NCBI GenBank assembly: GCA_012976225.1
Contig: JAAVVG010000019.1
Span: 434,001 to 498,000, forward strand
DNA length: 64,000 nt
Source of the DNA: Golubevia sp. BC0850
Taxonomy: Eukaryota > Basidiomycota > Exobasidiomycetes > Golubeviales > Golubeviaceae
Direction: 5' to 3'
Below, piece after piece: positions 12,184 to 20,705 of this stretch. Both the position numbers and the translations under genes were made by a program. The notes beneath the pieces are model-generated. The model did no database searches, was not told where the DNA came from, and saw nothing but the letters and a program-made list of their open reading frames with translations. How positions within the stretch are numbered: the stretch's first letter is position 1; the number at the start of each line of letters is the position of its first letter.

Positions 12184-13507
12184 TTATTCTTCCTTGTCTT
12201 CCTTTTCCTCTTCCTCCTCTTCATCGTCATCTTCATCCCCTCCCTCTTCAGCATAGTACTTCCTCAGAGCTTTCTCAGCTTCTTTGTATTGAACTTTGAC
12301 GTCTGAAAGTGTGATTGTTAATTTAGTTAAAGCTTCTTCCTCAGTTAACTCTGATACTCCATCTTCATCGCGAGACTTCCCATAATGTTGCATACATTCA
12401 CAAGAATCTCTGACTTTGATGACCCCTACTGCTGCAGAGGACCCTTTGAGGAAATGACCTAGAGTTGAAAGCTCGATGAGATCCTTCGACGCACTGAGAA
12501 GGAGGAAAGAGGTGAGAGAAGAGGAAGTTTAGTCGAAATTAAGGTGGAGAGATTGAGAACCTGGATTTTGAAGCTCTTGATAAGAGACTTCCTGCTCTGA
12601 AATTGGCATGGGCTCTGAATAGAGCCAGAGTATCCTGACTCTCTTTTCCTCGAATCGTTTGGGAGAATTCCAAGAAGGCAGAGAAAGACACGGGTTTGAC
12701 CTTGATCCTGCTGCCTCTCGAATAACCTCACAGGGCATCCCTAGCGGCTGCTCTCAAGTTTAACCCCTCAGCTCATCTCCTCTCAGACTTTCTGGAGAGC
12801 CCAATAAGCCGCGACTATTTCGAAAATAGACTGAGGTTCTCTGTTCTTTGCCTCCTCGCCTCCTCGCCTTCATCCTCCACTCCCTCTCTATCTCGCCTTC
12901 GAATCGCAGCAACCCTTCATTCAACCTTCTCTTCTCCCATCTCGACAGAGATCCTCAACAAGACTCACAGAGCATCATCCATATTCCCAAAAGTCGACTC
13001 CGCCTGATCAAAGTAGTTCCACACAATGCTTTTACTGAATTCTCGATCTTCCTCATCGTCCATCTCTAAGAGCTGATTGAAGATGTCCATGTCAATCACT
13101 GTTGGGTCTAGATCACCTAATGATATCTCATCGTTCTCTGTGGACGTCTTTAAGTTTAAGGGAAAGGTGTGAAGATAGAGAGGACAGAGAGGGATGGCGT
13201 AGGGAGAACAGCAAAGGGCCGATTGAAGCAGCGTCAGTTGAGATCTGACTAGTGAAAGGTCAGAGGGATACAGCAGAGCCGGTAATGAATATACCTGCAT
13301 GCCAGAAAGCGAATGTATGCCATGAAAGTTGAGGTTGAGAATGTTGAAGGAGCTGAAGTTGAGTGATGGGAATCTCCACAACCTGATGGTTGCTCAATTG
13401 AATTGATTCCAGTTGTTGTAGAAGTTTACTTGCTTTGATAAAATAGAATTTAGTCCTGTCATTGACTGTATACTCACATCTCCTAGAGTTTCCTTTGTCG
13501 AAGCCAT
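12184..13507 (-). CDS. YPD1: Histidine phosphotransfer protein of the multistep phosphorelay
   Basis: An HPt protein that shuttles phosphate between hybrid histidine kinases and response regulators (Ssk1, Skn7), controlling the HOG stress MAPK pathway. The start is ATG 13505-13507 (MASTKETLGD). Exon 2 starts at 13382 (VVEIPITQLQLLQ) and exon 3 joins in phase at AENDEISLGD. The canonical HPt core follows: IDMDIFNQLLEMDDEE, REFSKSIVWNYFDQAE, then LSTLGHFLKGSSAAVGV with the phospho-acceptor His and the conserved HxLKGSSA context, and VRDSCECMQHYG. The C-terminus runs on past the last helix (YKEAEKALRKYYAEEGG) into a tail of almost only Asp/Glu with two Lys, ending at TAA 12184-12186. That acidic tail is not part of the usual Ypd1 fold. 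Confidence 0.92.
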
Positions 13508-13760
13508 GAATTTGTTGAAATGTGATGTTGTTGGTTCAGAGACGAGAGCTGCGACTTTGGCATGGAGAAAATCATCCCCTCCCAACTGAGTTCAAATCGA
13601 GTAAAAAATTCTTCCTAGGGGCTACATAGGTCTTCTCTTTTTCAGGATCCATTCAGGTCCAAAAGTTTCTACTTTAAAGGCGGAAATTCTCTTTCCGCAG
13701 TATTTCATTCTCAGATTCGAGCCGCGTTCATACAGAGGAACAAGGGGGAGACAAGGAGCG

Positions 13761-14440
13761 GGGACACAGGAGAGGCGAGTCATGGATACAAGGCTAAGGG
13801 ACATTCAAGGAGCAACAAGATAAAAAGAAAAGAGAGCGGGAGAGAGACAAACAAAATCGAAAGGAACGTGGAGCTGAGAGCTGAGATGTTGAGAGGCATC
13901 AGAAACCGTTGAAGTTGAGCTTGAAGTGTGACGACATTACTTAATTTCGACTGCACTTCTGAAAGATGAAGTAGTAGCAACACTTTCAGAACTAGTAGAT
14001 CTCCCCATCCCTGGCATTTTACCATCATAACCTTTTGCATCGTCGAATAGAGAAGATAGATTTGAACTTTCAGTTTGATGGGAGACATCCGAGTCTTCAG
14101 TTCCTGAATGGTCTACCGAGAATGAACTTCTCCTCGAGTCAAAGCTTCTGTTTTTGACATAAGTCGACTTGAATTCAGAGGAGGGAGGTTGAGAGGAATC
14201 GGAGGCACTTGAACTTCTCCATTGGTTTACTGATTCACTTTTTTCACTTTCATCCGAGCTAGGTCCCCCGTCACTTTCTCCTTCGCTTTCAGCTGATGTG
14301 GAAGAGGAATTGTAGTTTCTGGAAGATATCCTTGAATTTGACACTTGATCGGTAAGCGTTCCTGTTCATCTTTCATCTTCGTCACCGCTTCCATCTCTTG
14401 ACTTAAGTTCTTGGGTCGACTTCTTCCTTGATAGGGAATT
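13761..14440 (-). pseudogene. Truncated duplicate of the Ser-rich gene's 3' end
   Basis: Positions 13761-14326 match 17855-18420 with no difference that I can see over 566 bp (offset 4094). They carry the last ~130 codons of the Ser-rich protein, ending SAVEIK at 13937-13939, plus its 3' UTR. Beyond 14326 the two loci differ for about 87 bp against 9 bp; then 14414-14440 again matches 18430-18456 with three mismatches in 27. To the left, 13725-13760 resembles 17803-17854 imperfectly. There is no in-frame ATG at the head of the copy, so it is a 5'-truncated, probably non-coding, copy in direct orientation to its parent. Confidence 0.85.
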
Positions 14441-15150
14441 GCATCCGAAGGGTATTCATGTCTGTGACATCAATCTGTATGGGTTCATGGATTCAGAAAC
14501 AATGGATAAGGTAAGTCACAAGGAAATGAGACAATCTTGTTCTTTGAGCCTCTCTGACCCCCCTGGTTTTGAACCTTTCGAACTGACCAGCCTTCTCCCT
14601 TCATCTCTCTCTCTCTCTCTTTCCCTCATGGGACACAGGAAACGCATTCAAAACTGTGATGTAAGCTTATGGGAGCAGCTAAAAGGTCCTAACACAAGTT
14701 GAAATCTAGATCGCTCAAACCTTCGTTTCGGTGTGGAACCAACCTAGATCTGCTTGGACTCAACAATTGGATCTTCATCCTTTTAGAGAAACCTTTTGAT
14801 GAGCTGTTTCCAAATCCTGAGATAGAAGAACTGAAATCGATTCCTTTTCCTTCTACTAGTAAAATGTGTAGATCCCGATCCTTCACTTTCTGGTGACTCT
14901 TTGGAGAGACCACTTTTACCTTCGTCTCCTATCTTCCATTTCCTATATGGCATGTTGGAATATCTCATACGAGTTTGGTAAGATGCCTCCGAGGGTTTGC
15001 CTGAATCCGATGGTCAGGAGCCTCGACCCCACCTCCAGTGATGAACGGGCTCACGGAACGATCGCAACCTTGATTTATGACGGCCCTTACTGCGCCCCGG
15101 AGATATTCACTCGAGGCGGAAACCTACTGCACAAGACTGGAATTAAGTGA
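14434..15150 (+). pseudogene. Possible degenerate protein-kinase-like remnant
   Basis: Two separated stretches look like worn pieces of a eukaryotic-type kinase. At about 14435-14510 the frame reads ELHPKGIHVCDINLYGFMD, which aligns with a catalytic-loop pattern (LHxxGIxHxDINxxNFL) but has VCD in place of HRD/HGD. At about 15048-15115 it reads GTIATLIYDGPYCAPEIF, resembling the GTxxYxAPE activation-segment end. A GTAAGT donor follows the first stretch at 14511. No continuous coding path links them and key residues are lost. The first piece overlaps the tail of the neighbouring duplication, which weakens the case. It could be chance similarity; I report it only as a weak fossil. Confidence 0.25.
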
Positions 15151-15626
15151 AGGTTATTTCGATCAGTTTTTGAAGTGAAGGTATGATTGAAAGAGCTAAA
15201 CCCTATCTGACGAACCTGCTTCTTTAATATGAAGGCTCTGTTCAACGTTCAACTCTCGCTATTAGTCTGTAACTTCGATCGGTTCTTCCAATTACTCTTG
15301 AGTCTCATCTTGCTCCCTGATTCCCCTCAGTCCCACCTTCAAAGTCGACAACCTTCGGCCCTTCTGGTTTCTTGTGCAGGCATTGATCCACCAGAGACTT
15401 CTCTCAACCAGAAGCAAAAATAGCTGTGAGGATATTATAGAGACATGGAGTAGGTACGTACTGATGCTGGGCCTAATTGGAGTCATTAGGCTCTCAAGGC
15501 GAGGCTCTAACTTTGTCAATTTAGACAAACGTCAATGAACTCAAATTGAAATGTTACGGTCGATACACATGCTCGTTTCTCTTGCAAAAAAGAATCTGGT
15601 TCTCTTCCCTCAGTGACAGCGAAAGG

Positions 15627-15633
15627 TATTTAA
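15627..15633 (+). promoter_or_regulatory. Weak TATA-like element upstream of the repeat-precursor gene
   Basis: TATTTAA lies 186 nt upstream of the ATG at 15819, followed by a TC-rich leader. It is only a suggestion. Confidence 0.2.
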
Positions 15634-15818
15634 TTCGAACCAATTCGATGGAAGCTTCATTCTCCTCAGCAACTCGCCACTCTCTTTTCTTCTTCACTTC
15701 TTCTACTTCTTCTTCAGATAGCCGGACTATCACACCTTTTTCATCCAGCCTTTGACCTCATTTTAATCCAGTTTATTCTAATTTAACTTCAATTTCAAAA
15801 TCTTTCGATCAAAACGTC

Positions 15819-17357
15819 ATGCAGATCATTAACTTAGCTCTTCCTGTAGCCTTCGTGGCCACCATGGTCCATGCCGCTGCTTTGCCAATTTCTAACGATT
15901 TGTCCTTGGAGTCTCAAGCAAGAGACGTCCAAAACATGGTGAGTGAGAGAACAAGTTTCTATTTTGAAAATGTTACGTTGCTGATGCTTGTGTGACCTCC
16001 TCTCCCGTTTAGCCATCTGAACTAGATCGTCGTATCATCATCAACGGAAAAGACCGCCCTTACAAGCCTATCAGCAAACCTGCTGCTGCCGTCATCAAAT
16101 GGCTTCTCAGCACATACAATAAGAAAGTGAGTCTTAGATCCTGCCCCAAAGAGAATTGCCAAAGCCTCACTGACGTTTGAACCTTTTTGTTGTCCATTAC
16201 CCCTGAAACAGAATCCCAAGAGAGATGTTTCCGACGAAGGTGAAGAGGCCTTCCTTGCTTCTTTGCTAGAGTCTCGTGATGTCTCCGAGGACTTGTTTGC
16301 TTCTTTGTTCGAGGAGAGAGATGATGAAGTGAGTCAGGTCCGAGGAGATCTGACAAGGAAAGAGTTGGATCGGTGAGCTATACTCTAACCTTCTTTACTT
16401 CCCGATTCTCCTTTCCTCCAGTCATCTCAATTTGATCGTCGTGTCATCATCAACGGAAAAGAACGCCCTTACAAGCCTATCAGCAAACCTGCTGCTGCCG
16501 TCATCAAATGGCTTCTCAGCACATACAATAAGAAAGTGAGTCTTAGATCCTGCCCCAAAGAGAATTGCCAAAGCCTCACTGACGTTTGAACCTTTTTGTT
16601 GTCCATTACCCCTGAAACAGAATCCCAAGAGAGATGTTTCCGACGAAGGTGAAGAGGCCTTCCTTGCTTCTTTGCTAGAGTCTCGTGATGTCTCCGAGGA
16701 CTTGTTTGCTTCTTTGTTCGAGGAGAGAGATGATGAAGTGAGTCAGGTCCGAGGAGATCTGACAAGGAAAGAGTTGGATCGGTGAGCTATACTCTAACCT
16801 TCTTTACTTCCCGATTCTCCTTTCCTCCAGTCATCTCAATTTGATCGTCGTGTCATCATCAACGGAAAAGAACGCCCTTATGTTCACCCAAGCGACCGTA
16901 AGCCGATGGGGAAAATCGCCAAAGTTCTCTTGAACTGGGTGACTAGCACTTATAGAAAGAAGGTAAGTCTTAAGGAGAATAGAAATCCGATGCTCTGGAG
17001 AGTCACTGATCAACTTTGGATATTTTCTTTGCTTCTCGGCTCCAGAATGGCAGAAGAGACATCTCTGATGAAGACGCCTTGATTGCTTCTTTGTTCGAGT
17101 CCCGCGATGTTGACGAAGACCTGCTCTCCACTCTGTTTAAGGAGAGAGACGACCAGGTGAGTTTCAATTGAGCTCCTTCAACGGAAACACAACAGACGAC
17201 ACTATCGAAGAAGCATCGCTGACCCGTGCACCTTACTCTCTACTTTCCCTTGGAACAGAATCTTAAGAGAGACGTCTCTGACAACGAGGACGCTTTCTTT
17301 GCTTCTTTGCTGGAGTCCAGAGACTTGTTCGCCCCTGTTTTCGAGAACAGAGAGTAG
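15819..17357 (+). CDS. Secreted repeat precursor with alternating cationic and acidic modules and Kex2-type sites
   Basis: Eight exons, all introns phase 0: 15819-15938, 16013-16126, 16212-16328, 16422-16535, 16621-16737, 16831-16962, 17046-17156 and 17259-17357; 307 residues. Exon 1 gives a signal peptide (MQIINLALPVAFVATMVHAA). Exons 2, 4 and 6 each encode a basic module: DRR, I/VIINGK, RPY, then an amphipathic segment such as AAAVIKWLLSTYNKK or KIAKVLLNWVTSTYRKK. Exons 3, 5, 7 and 8 each encode an acidic module opening with KR or RR (NPKR, NGRR, NLKR) and continuing DVSDEGEEAFLASLLESRD, usually with a second FASLFEERD-like copy. Cutting after KR/RR by a Kex2-type protease would release about three 35-41-residue basic and four 28-42-residue acidic peptides. 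No cysteines are present. I recognise no family; the organisation resembles fungal Kex2-processed repeat proteins. Function unknown; secreted antimicrobial, surface-active or signalling peptides are all possible. Confidence 0.88.
16055..16872 (+). repeat. Exact tandem duplication of a 409-bp exon-intron block
   Basis: Units 16055-16463 and 16464-16872 appear identical, introns included. Each runs from inside a basic-module exon, through intron, acidic exon and intron, into the next basic-module exon. Both breakpoints fall in the shared coding string around INGK(D/E)RPY. Exon 4 therefore has the 5' part of exon 6 (SSQFDRRVIINGKE) and the 3' part of exon 2, the signature of an unequal crossover between exons 2 and 6. 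Confidence 0.92.
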
Positions 17358-17854
17358 AAGATGTTCATTCTCATCGCTGTCTAGGTCCATTTCCTGACTG
17401 TGTACTTTCTGAACCCTCTTGGGCTAGTCAAACCTCCTCTTTCGCATGTATGCTCTCGACCTTCCCACTAGAGGTGGCCTTTAAATTGAAAGATTTTTGA
17501 TAGCTGAGAGCCGGAAAATCTGGCTCGCTTTCCATAGAAGTGTGGAAAGGCGGTCGAAGCAGTCTCAGGCAATCGACCTATTCTTATCTGAACGGTGGAC
17601 AAGCCAGAGTCGATACAACCCCAAATGCAAGCTTAAACTACAAAGTTCAATTGGTAGAATCTCATTCTGTCCTGCTTCCCTTCTTTCATCCTGATCTTTT
17701 GCATCTCCATAGACCCCTGACGGCGCTGACGACGACGTCTTTGGCCGTTCTTGGGAGACAAACCTGCAGGACGAGATGTTCGATATAGCGGTTTTAAAAT
17801 TCTCGGATTCGAGCAGGGTTCATACAAAGCAAAAAGGGGGGGCATAAGGAGCGT
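17358..17854. other. 3' flank of the repeat-precursor gene, no supported gene
   Basis: About 500 bp downstream of the TAG. The end, 17803-17854, resembles 13725-13760 imperfectly and leads into the 566-bp exact duplication. Small open frames here look random. Confidence 0.5.
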
Positions 17855-18420
17855 GGGACACAGGAGAGGCGAGTCATGGATACAAGGCTAAGGGACATTC
17901 AAGGAGCAACAAGATAAAAAGAAAAGAGAGCGGGAGAGAGACAAACAAAATCGAAAGGAACGTGGAGCTGAGAGCTGAGATGTTGAGAGGCATCAGAAAC
18001 CGTTGAAGTTGAGCTTGAAGTGTGACGACATTACTTAATTTCGACTGCACTTCTGAAAGATGAAGTAGTAGCAACACTTTCAGAACTAGTAGATCTCCCC
18101 ATCCCTGGCATTTTACCATCATAACCTTTTGCATCGTCGAATAGAGAAGATAGATTTGAACTTTCAGTTTGATGGGAGACATCCGAGTCTTCAGTTCCTG
18201 AATGGTCTACCGAGAATGAACTTCTCCTCGAGTCAAAGCTTCTGTTTTTGACATAAGTCGACTTGAATTCAGAGGAGGGAGGTTGAGAGGAATCGGAGGC
18301 ACTTGAACTTCTCCATTGGTTTACTGATTCACTTTTTTCACTTTCATCCGAGCTAGGTCCCCCGTCACTTTCTCCTTCGCTTTCAGCTGATGTGGAAGAG
18401 GAATTGTAGTTTCTGGAAGA
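17855..18420 (-). repeat. Parental copy of the 566-bp direct repeat
   Basis: It is identical by eye to 13761-14326 and holds the 3' end and 3' UTR of the Ser-rich gene. The two copies are direct repeats whose start points are 4094 bp apart. They flank the kinase-like remnant and the repeat-precursor gene. Confidence 0.9.
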
Positions 18421-19812
18421 GAATTTTTCGGTCAACTTCTTCGTTGATAGAGAATTTGAGCTATTAGATTGAGATAAACCTCTACTATGATCATCGATTG
18501 AAGTTGAAGCAATAGATAATGAATCTCTAACCCTTGAAGTCTTGCGCTTGACGCGCGGAGAATGACTTGGAGGTACTAGAGAAGAACCGTTTGGAAGGGA
18601 CAGATCGGTTGACACTGAAGTCTTATTTCCTTCAATGTCTTCGGGTTTTGTTGAGATTGAAGAATCTTGATTTGAGAGGGATAGATTTGGTACTGGTTTA
18701 CGCTTTGGCTTTACGATGACTTCTTTCTTCTTTAGTTCCACCTCTTGATCCCCCATAGAAGAAGTCCAATTTTCTAGTTGAGATAAGAAACTGTCAAATC
18801 TTGGAGTCATTACTTCAGTTCCACTCAAACCTGTAGTTATTGGACGTGCTGTACTTGGTGTTGTGACTTTGACTTCTCCGTTAGACTTGATCTTGAGCTC
18901 CGAAGAGCTAGACTTCTTGTTGACAGTGGAAGAAGTCTTGACTATTTGAGGAGCTGAAATAGAAGCGCTCTTGACTCCTGAAGAAGTTGGTAAAGTTGGA
19001 ATTGAAGCATCACCTTTCTTGTTCTTGTTTCCTTTGGCTTTGGATCTGAAGACCATGCTCATTCTGTTCTTCTTGGCAGGAGAGTCGAGAGGCTTGATCT
19101 CTACTACCTTAGGCTCAGATTTCAATTGATAACTTGAAGGAATGGATTTAGGTGAAGAGATCTCTCTTTGGGTTGGTCTTTTTGGTGGACGACTTGGGTG
19201 ATTTCCTATTCCATCGATTCCCATCGAAAGTAAACCTCTCTCGACTTGTTCCATTGGTAGATCGACTTCCAATTTGTAACTCCCTTCTTTGGATGATAGA
19301 GAAGGTAAATCAAGATTAGAATAGTCTTTAAGAATTTGAGGTGGAGGGTTTTCTAACTTCTCTTGAGACGATTCGAAGTCGACTGGAACAGGCTTTCTTC
19401 TAACTTTCCCAACTTTAACCACCAAGTTGCCTTCTTTGTTAAGCACGAATCTTGAGAGATCTGACTGGATTACTTTGTTCTTGTCAGTCTTCTGGATTGG
19501 CTTTCCAACTTCTCTATAAAGTAACTCCACGGCCACTCTAAGCCTTCTAAGTTCCCCTAAATCTTTGGGTCCACCTCCAACTTTCAGTTTCAACAGATCT
19601 GTTTTCTCAAAGATATCTGAATCATAAAGAAAGGTTAATCCACTAAAAAGATCATTTGAAGACCTTGAGCTTAAATCCGAAGAAGATTTCGAATGAGTGA
19701 GACTTGGGTTTTCAGTTCTTGAAAGAGAGACAGCGCTGCTGTTTGCTCTCTGATAGAAAGAAGAGGATGAAGTTCTAGTTGAAGGAAAGATTGTTGGAGC
19801 TGTAAGCATCAT
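18031..19812 (-). CDS. Ser-rich protein of unknown function
   Basis: A single long exon of 593 codons runs from ATG 19812 (MMLTAPTIFPSTRTSSSS) to TAA 18031-18033. The N-terminal quarter contains the only compact-looking part: a stretch rich in Leu/Arg (KDLGELRRLRVAVELLYREV, then QSDLSRFVLNKEGNLVVKV, where VLNKEGNLVVKVGKVRRKPV could be beta strands). The rest is Ser/Pro/Lys-rich and disordered, with recurring RKPVPV/RKPVPN motifs and a tail full of SSSTSAESEGESDGG-type acidic-Ser clusters that suit casein-kinase phosphorylation. No transmembrane segment or signal peptide. I do not recognise it; a cytoskeletal or cell-polarity scaffold is possible but unsupported. Its 3' end is duplicated at 13761-14440. 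Confidence 0.7.
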   Translation of the reverse strand: MMLTAPTIFPSTRTSSSSFYQRANSSAVSLSRTENPSLTHSKSSSDLSSRSSNDLFSGLTFLYDSDIFEKTDLLKLKVGGGPKDLGELRRLRVAVELLYREVGKPIQKTDKNKVIQSDLSRFVLNKEGNLVVKVGKVRRKPVPVDFESSQEKLENPPPQILKDYSNLDLPSLSSKEGSYKLEVDLPMEQVERGLLSMGIDGIGNHPSRPPKRPTQREISSPKSIPSSYQLKSEPKVVEIKPLDSPAKKNRMSMVFRSKAKGNKNKKGDASIPTLPTSSGVKSASISAPQIVKTSSTVNKKSSSSELKIKSNGEVKVTTPSTARPITTGLSGTEVMTPRFDSFLSQLENWTSSMGDQEVELKKKEVIVKPKRKPVPNLSLSNQDSSISTKPEDIEGNKTSVSTDLSLPNGSSLVPPSHSPRVKRKTSRVRDSLSIASTSIDDHSRGLSQSNSSNSLSTKKLTEKFSSRNYNSSSTSAESEGESDGGPSSDESEKSESVNQWRSSSASDSSQPPSSEFKSTYVKNRSFDSRRSSFSVDHSGTEDSDVSHQTESSNLSSLFDDAKGYDGKMPGMGRSTSSESVATTSSFRSAVEIK

Positions 19813-20542
19813 GTTTCTTTAAGATCTACCTGGATTCTTGTCAAGGATTGTGAGGTTTGGATTCGCGACCAGCGCTTTGCTTTGACTTTTACCTGAAAAG
19901 ATGAAAGTTCGGTCCAGCCGTCTTAAGATTGAGATGGCTGAAGTGTTTTACAGTGAGATGGTTGGGAGAGAGGAGAGGAAAGGGAAAGAAAAGAAGTTGT
20001 TGTTGTGTTGGGCGTATTTTCCACGCAGGACGCTTACGCCCAAAAAGAGACACTCATTCTCCCTCTCTTTTTGACGCCAACATGTTGGTTCGCTTATCTG
20101 TAAACCGTCCAAGACCAGATACAAGAAAGAATTTTGGGAAAGTGAATTCATGCGAAGAAGAACTGACTGAGTACTGAGTTTGAATTTGACGTTGCAGAAG
20201 GTCTCTTCTGCATCCAGCGTTCGGTTCACCGGATTCTCTCTTTCAACCTACCACCTCAGAATTTACCGAAATTCCCCCAGGACCAAATGAGAGAAGGTTC
20301 TACATTGTATCAATCGAACGTTTGCTGTCAATCAGAAGGGACAAACCGAACTAGAGATGGTAAGCGGAATCTGAAATGGTTTTGGCTGGGTCAGCCCGCC
20401 AGGCCAGTTGGTGGCAACCCGTCAGAAAAGAAGCCTCAACTCGTTCTCAAAGCTAATCCTAGCTTCAGGCTCAGTGGAATTTTCAGATTCGGTAAACATA
20501 ATAAAACAGGTCAGATTAGACTGAACCTTGTAGATAAACAAC
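19813..20542. promoter_or_regulatory. Divergent intergenic region between Ser-rich gene and SLT-like gene
   Basis: About 730 bp of upstream sequence for both genes before the TATA box at 20543. A short open frame at 19929-20177 lacks coding character. No other element is recognisable. Confidence 0.45.
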
Positions 20543-20550
20543 TATAAAAG
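20543..20550 (+). promoter_or_regulatory. TATA box of the secreted SLT-like gene
   Basis: TATAAAAG lies 163 nt upstream of the ATG at 20706, followed about 30 nt later by a TTCTCTCTCTTATCCC initiator-like pyrimidine tract. A consensus TATA box points to strongly regulated expression. Confidence 0.65.
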
Positions 20551-20705
20551 GGAGAGGGGACCCGTCCAAGAACTTTCTTCTCTCTCTTATCCCTTCTCAC
20601 TCAACATTGCTCTCTGTTCTTCTTGCTTAATCCTCTGCCAATTTCAAACCTCTCATTTGAATCTTACACCTCTCAAACTTCAACTTCGCCATCTAAAGAA
20701 AAGAC

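Noticed and set aside
13937-14344. The duplicate copy as an expressed short Ser-rich protein
   Set aside because: There is no in-frame ATG at its head and it starts at a duplication breakpoint.
16013-17357. Tandem exons as a CRISPR-like or satellite array
   Set aside because: The repeats are coding exons with introns in a single gene, with consistent splice sites.
13761-18420. The flanking direct repeats as LTRs or transposon ends
   Set aside because: They contain host coding sequence and a host 3' UTR. There are no terminal TG/CA or inverted ends that I can see, and nothing between them looks like mobile-element proteins.
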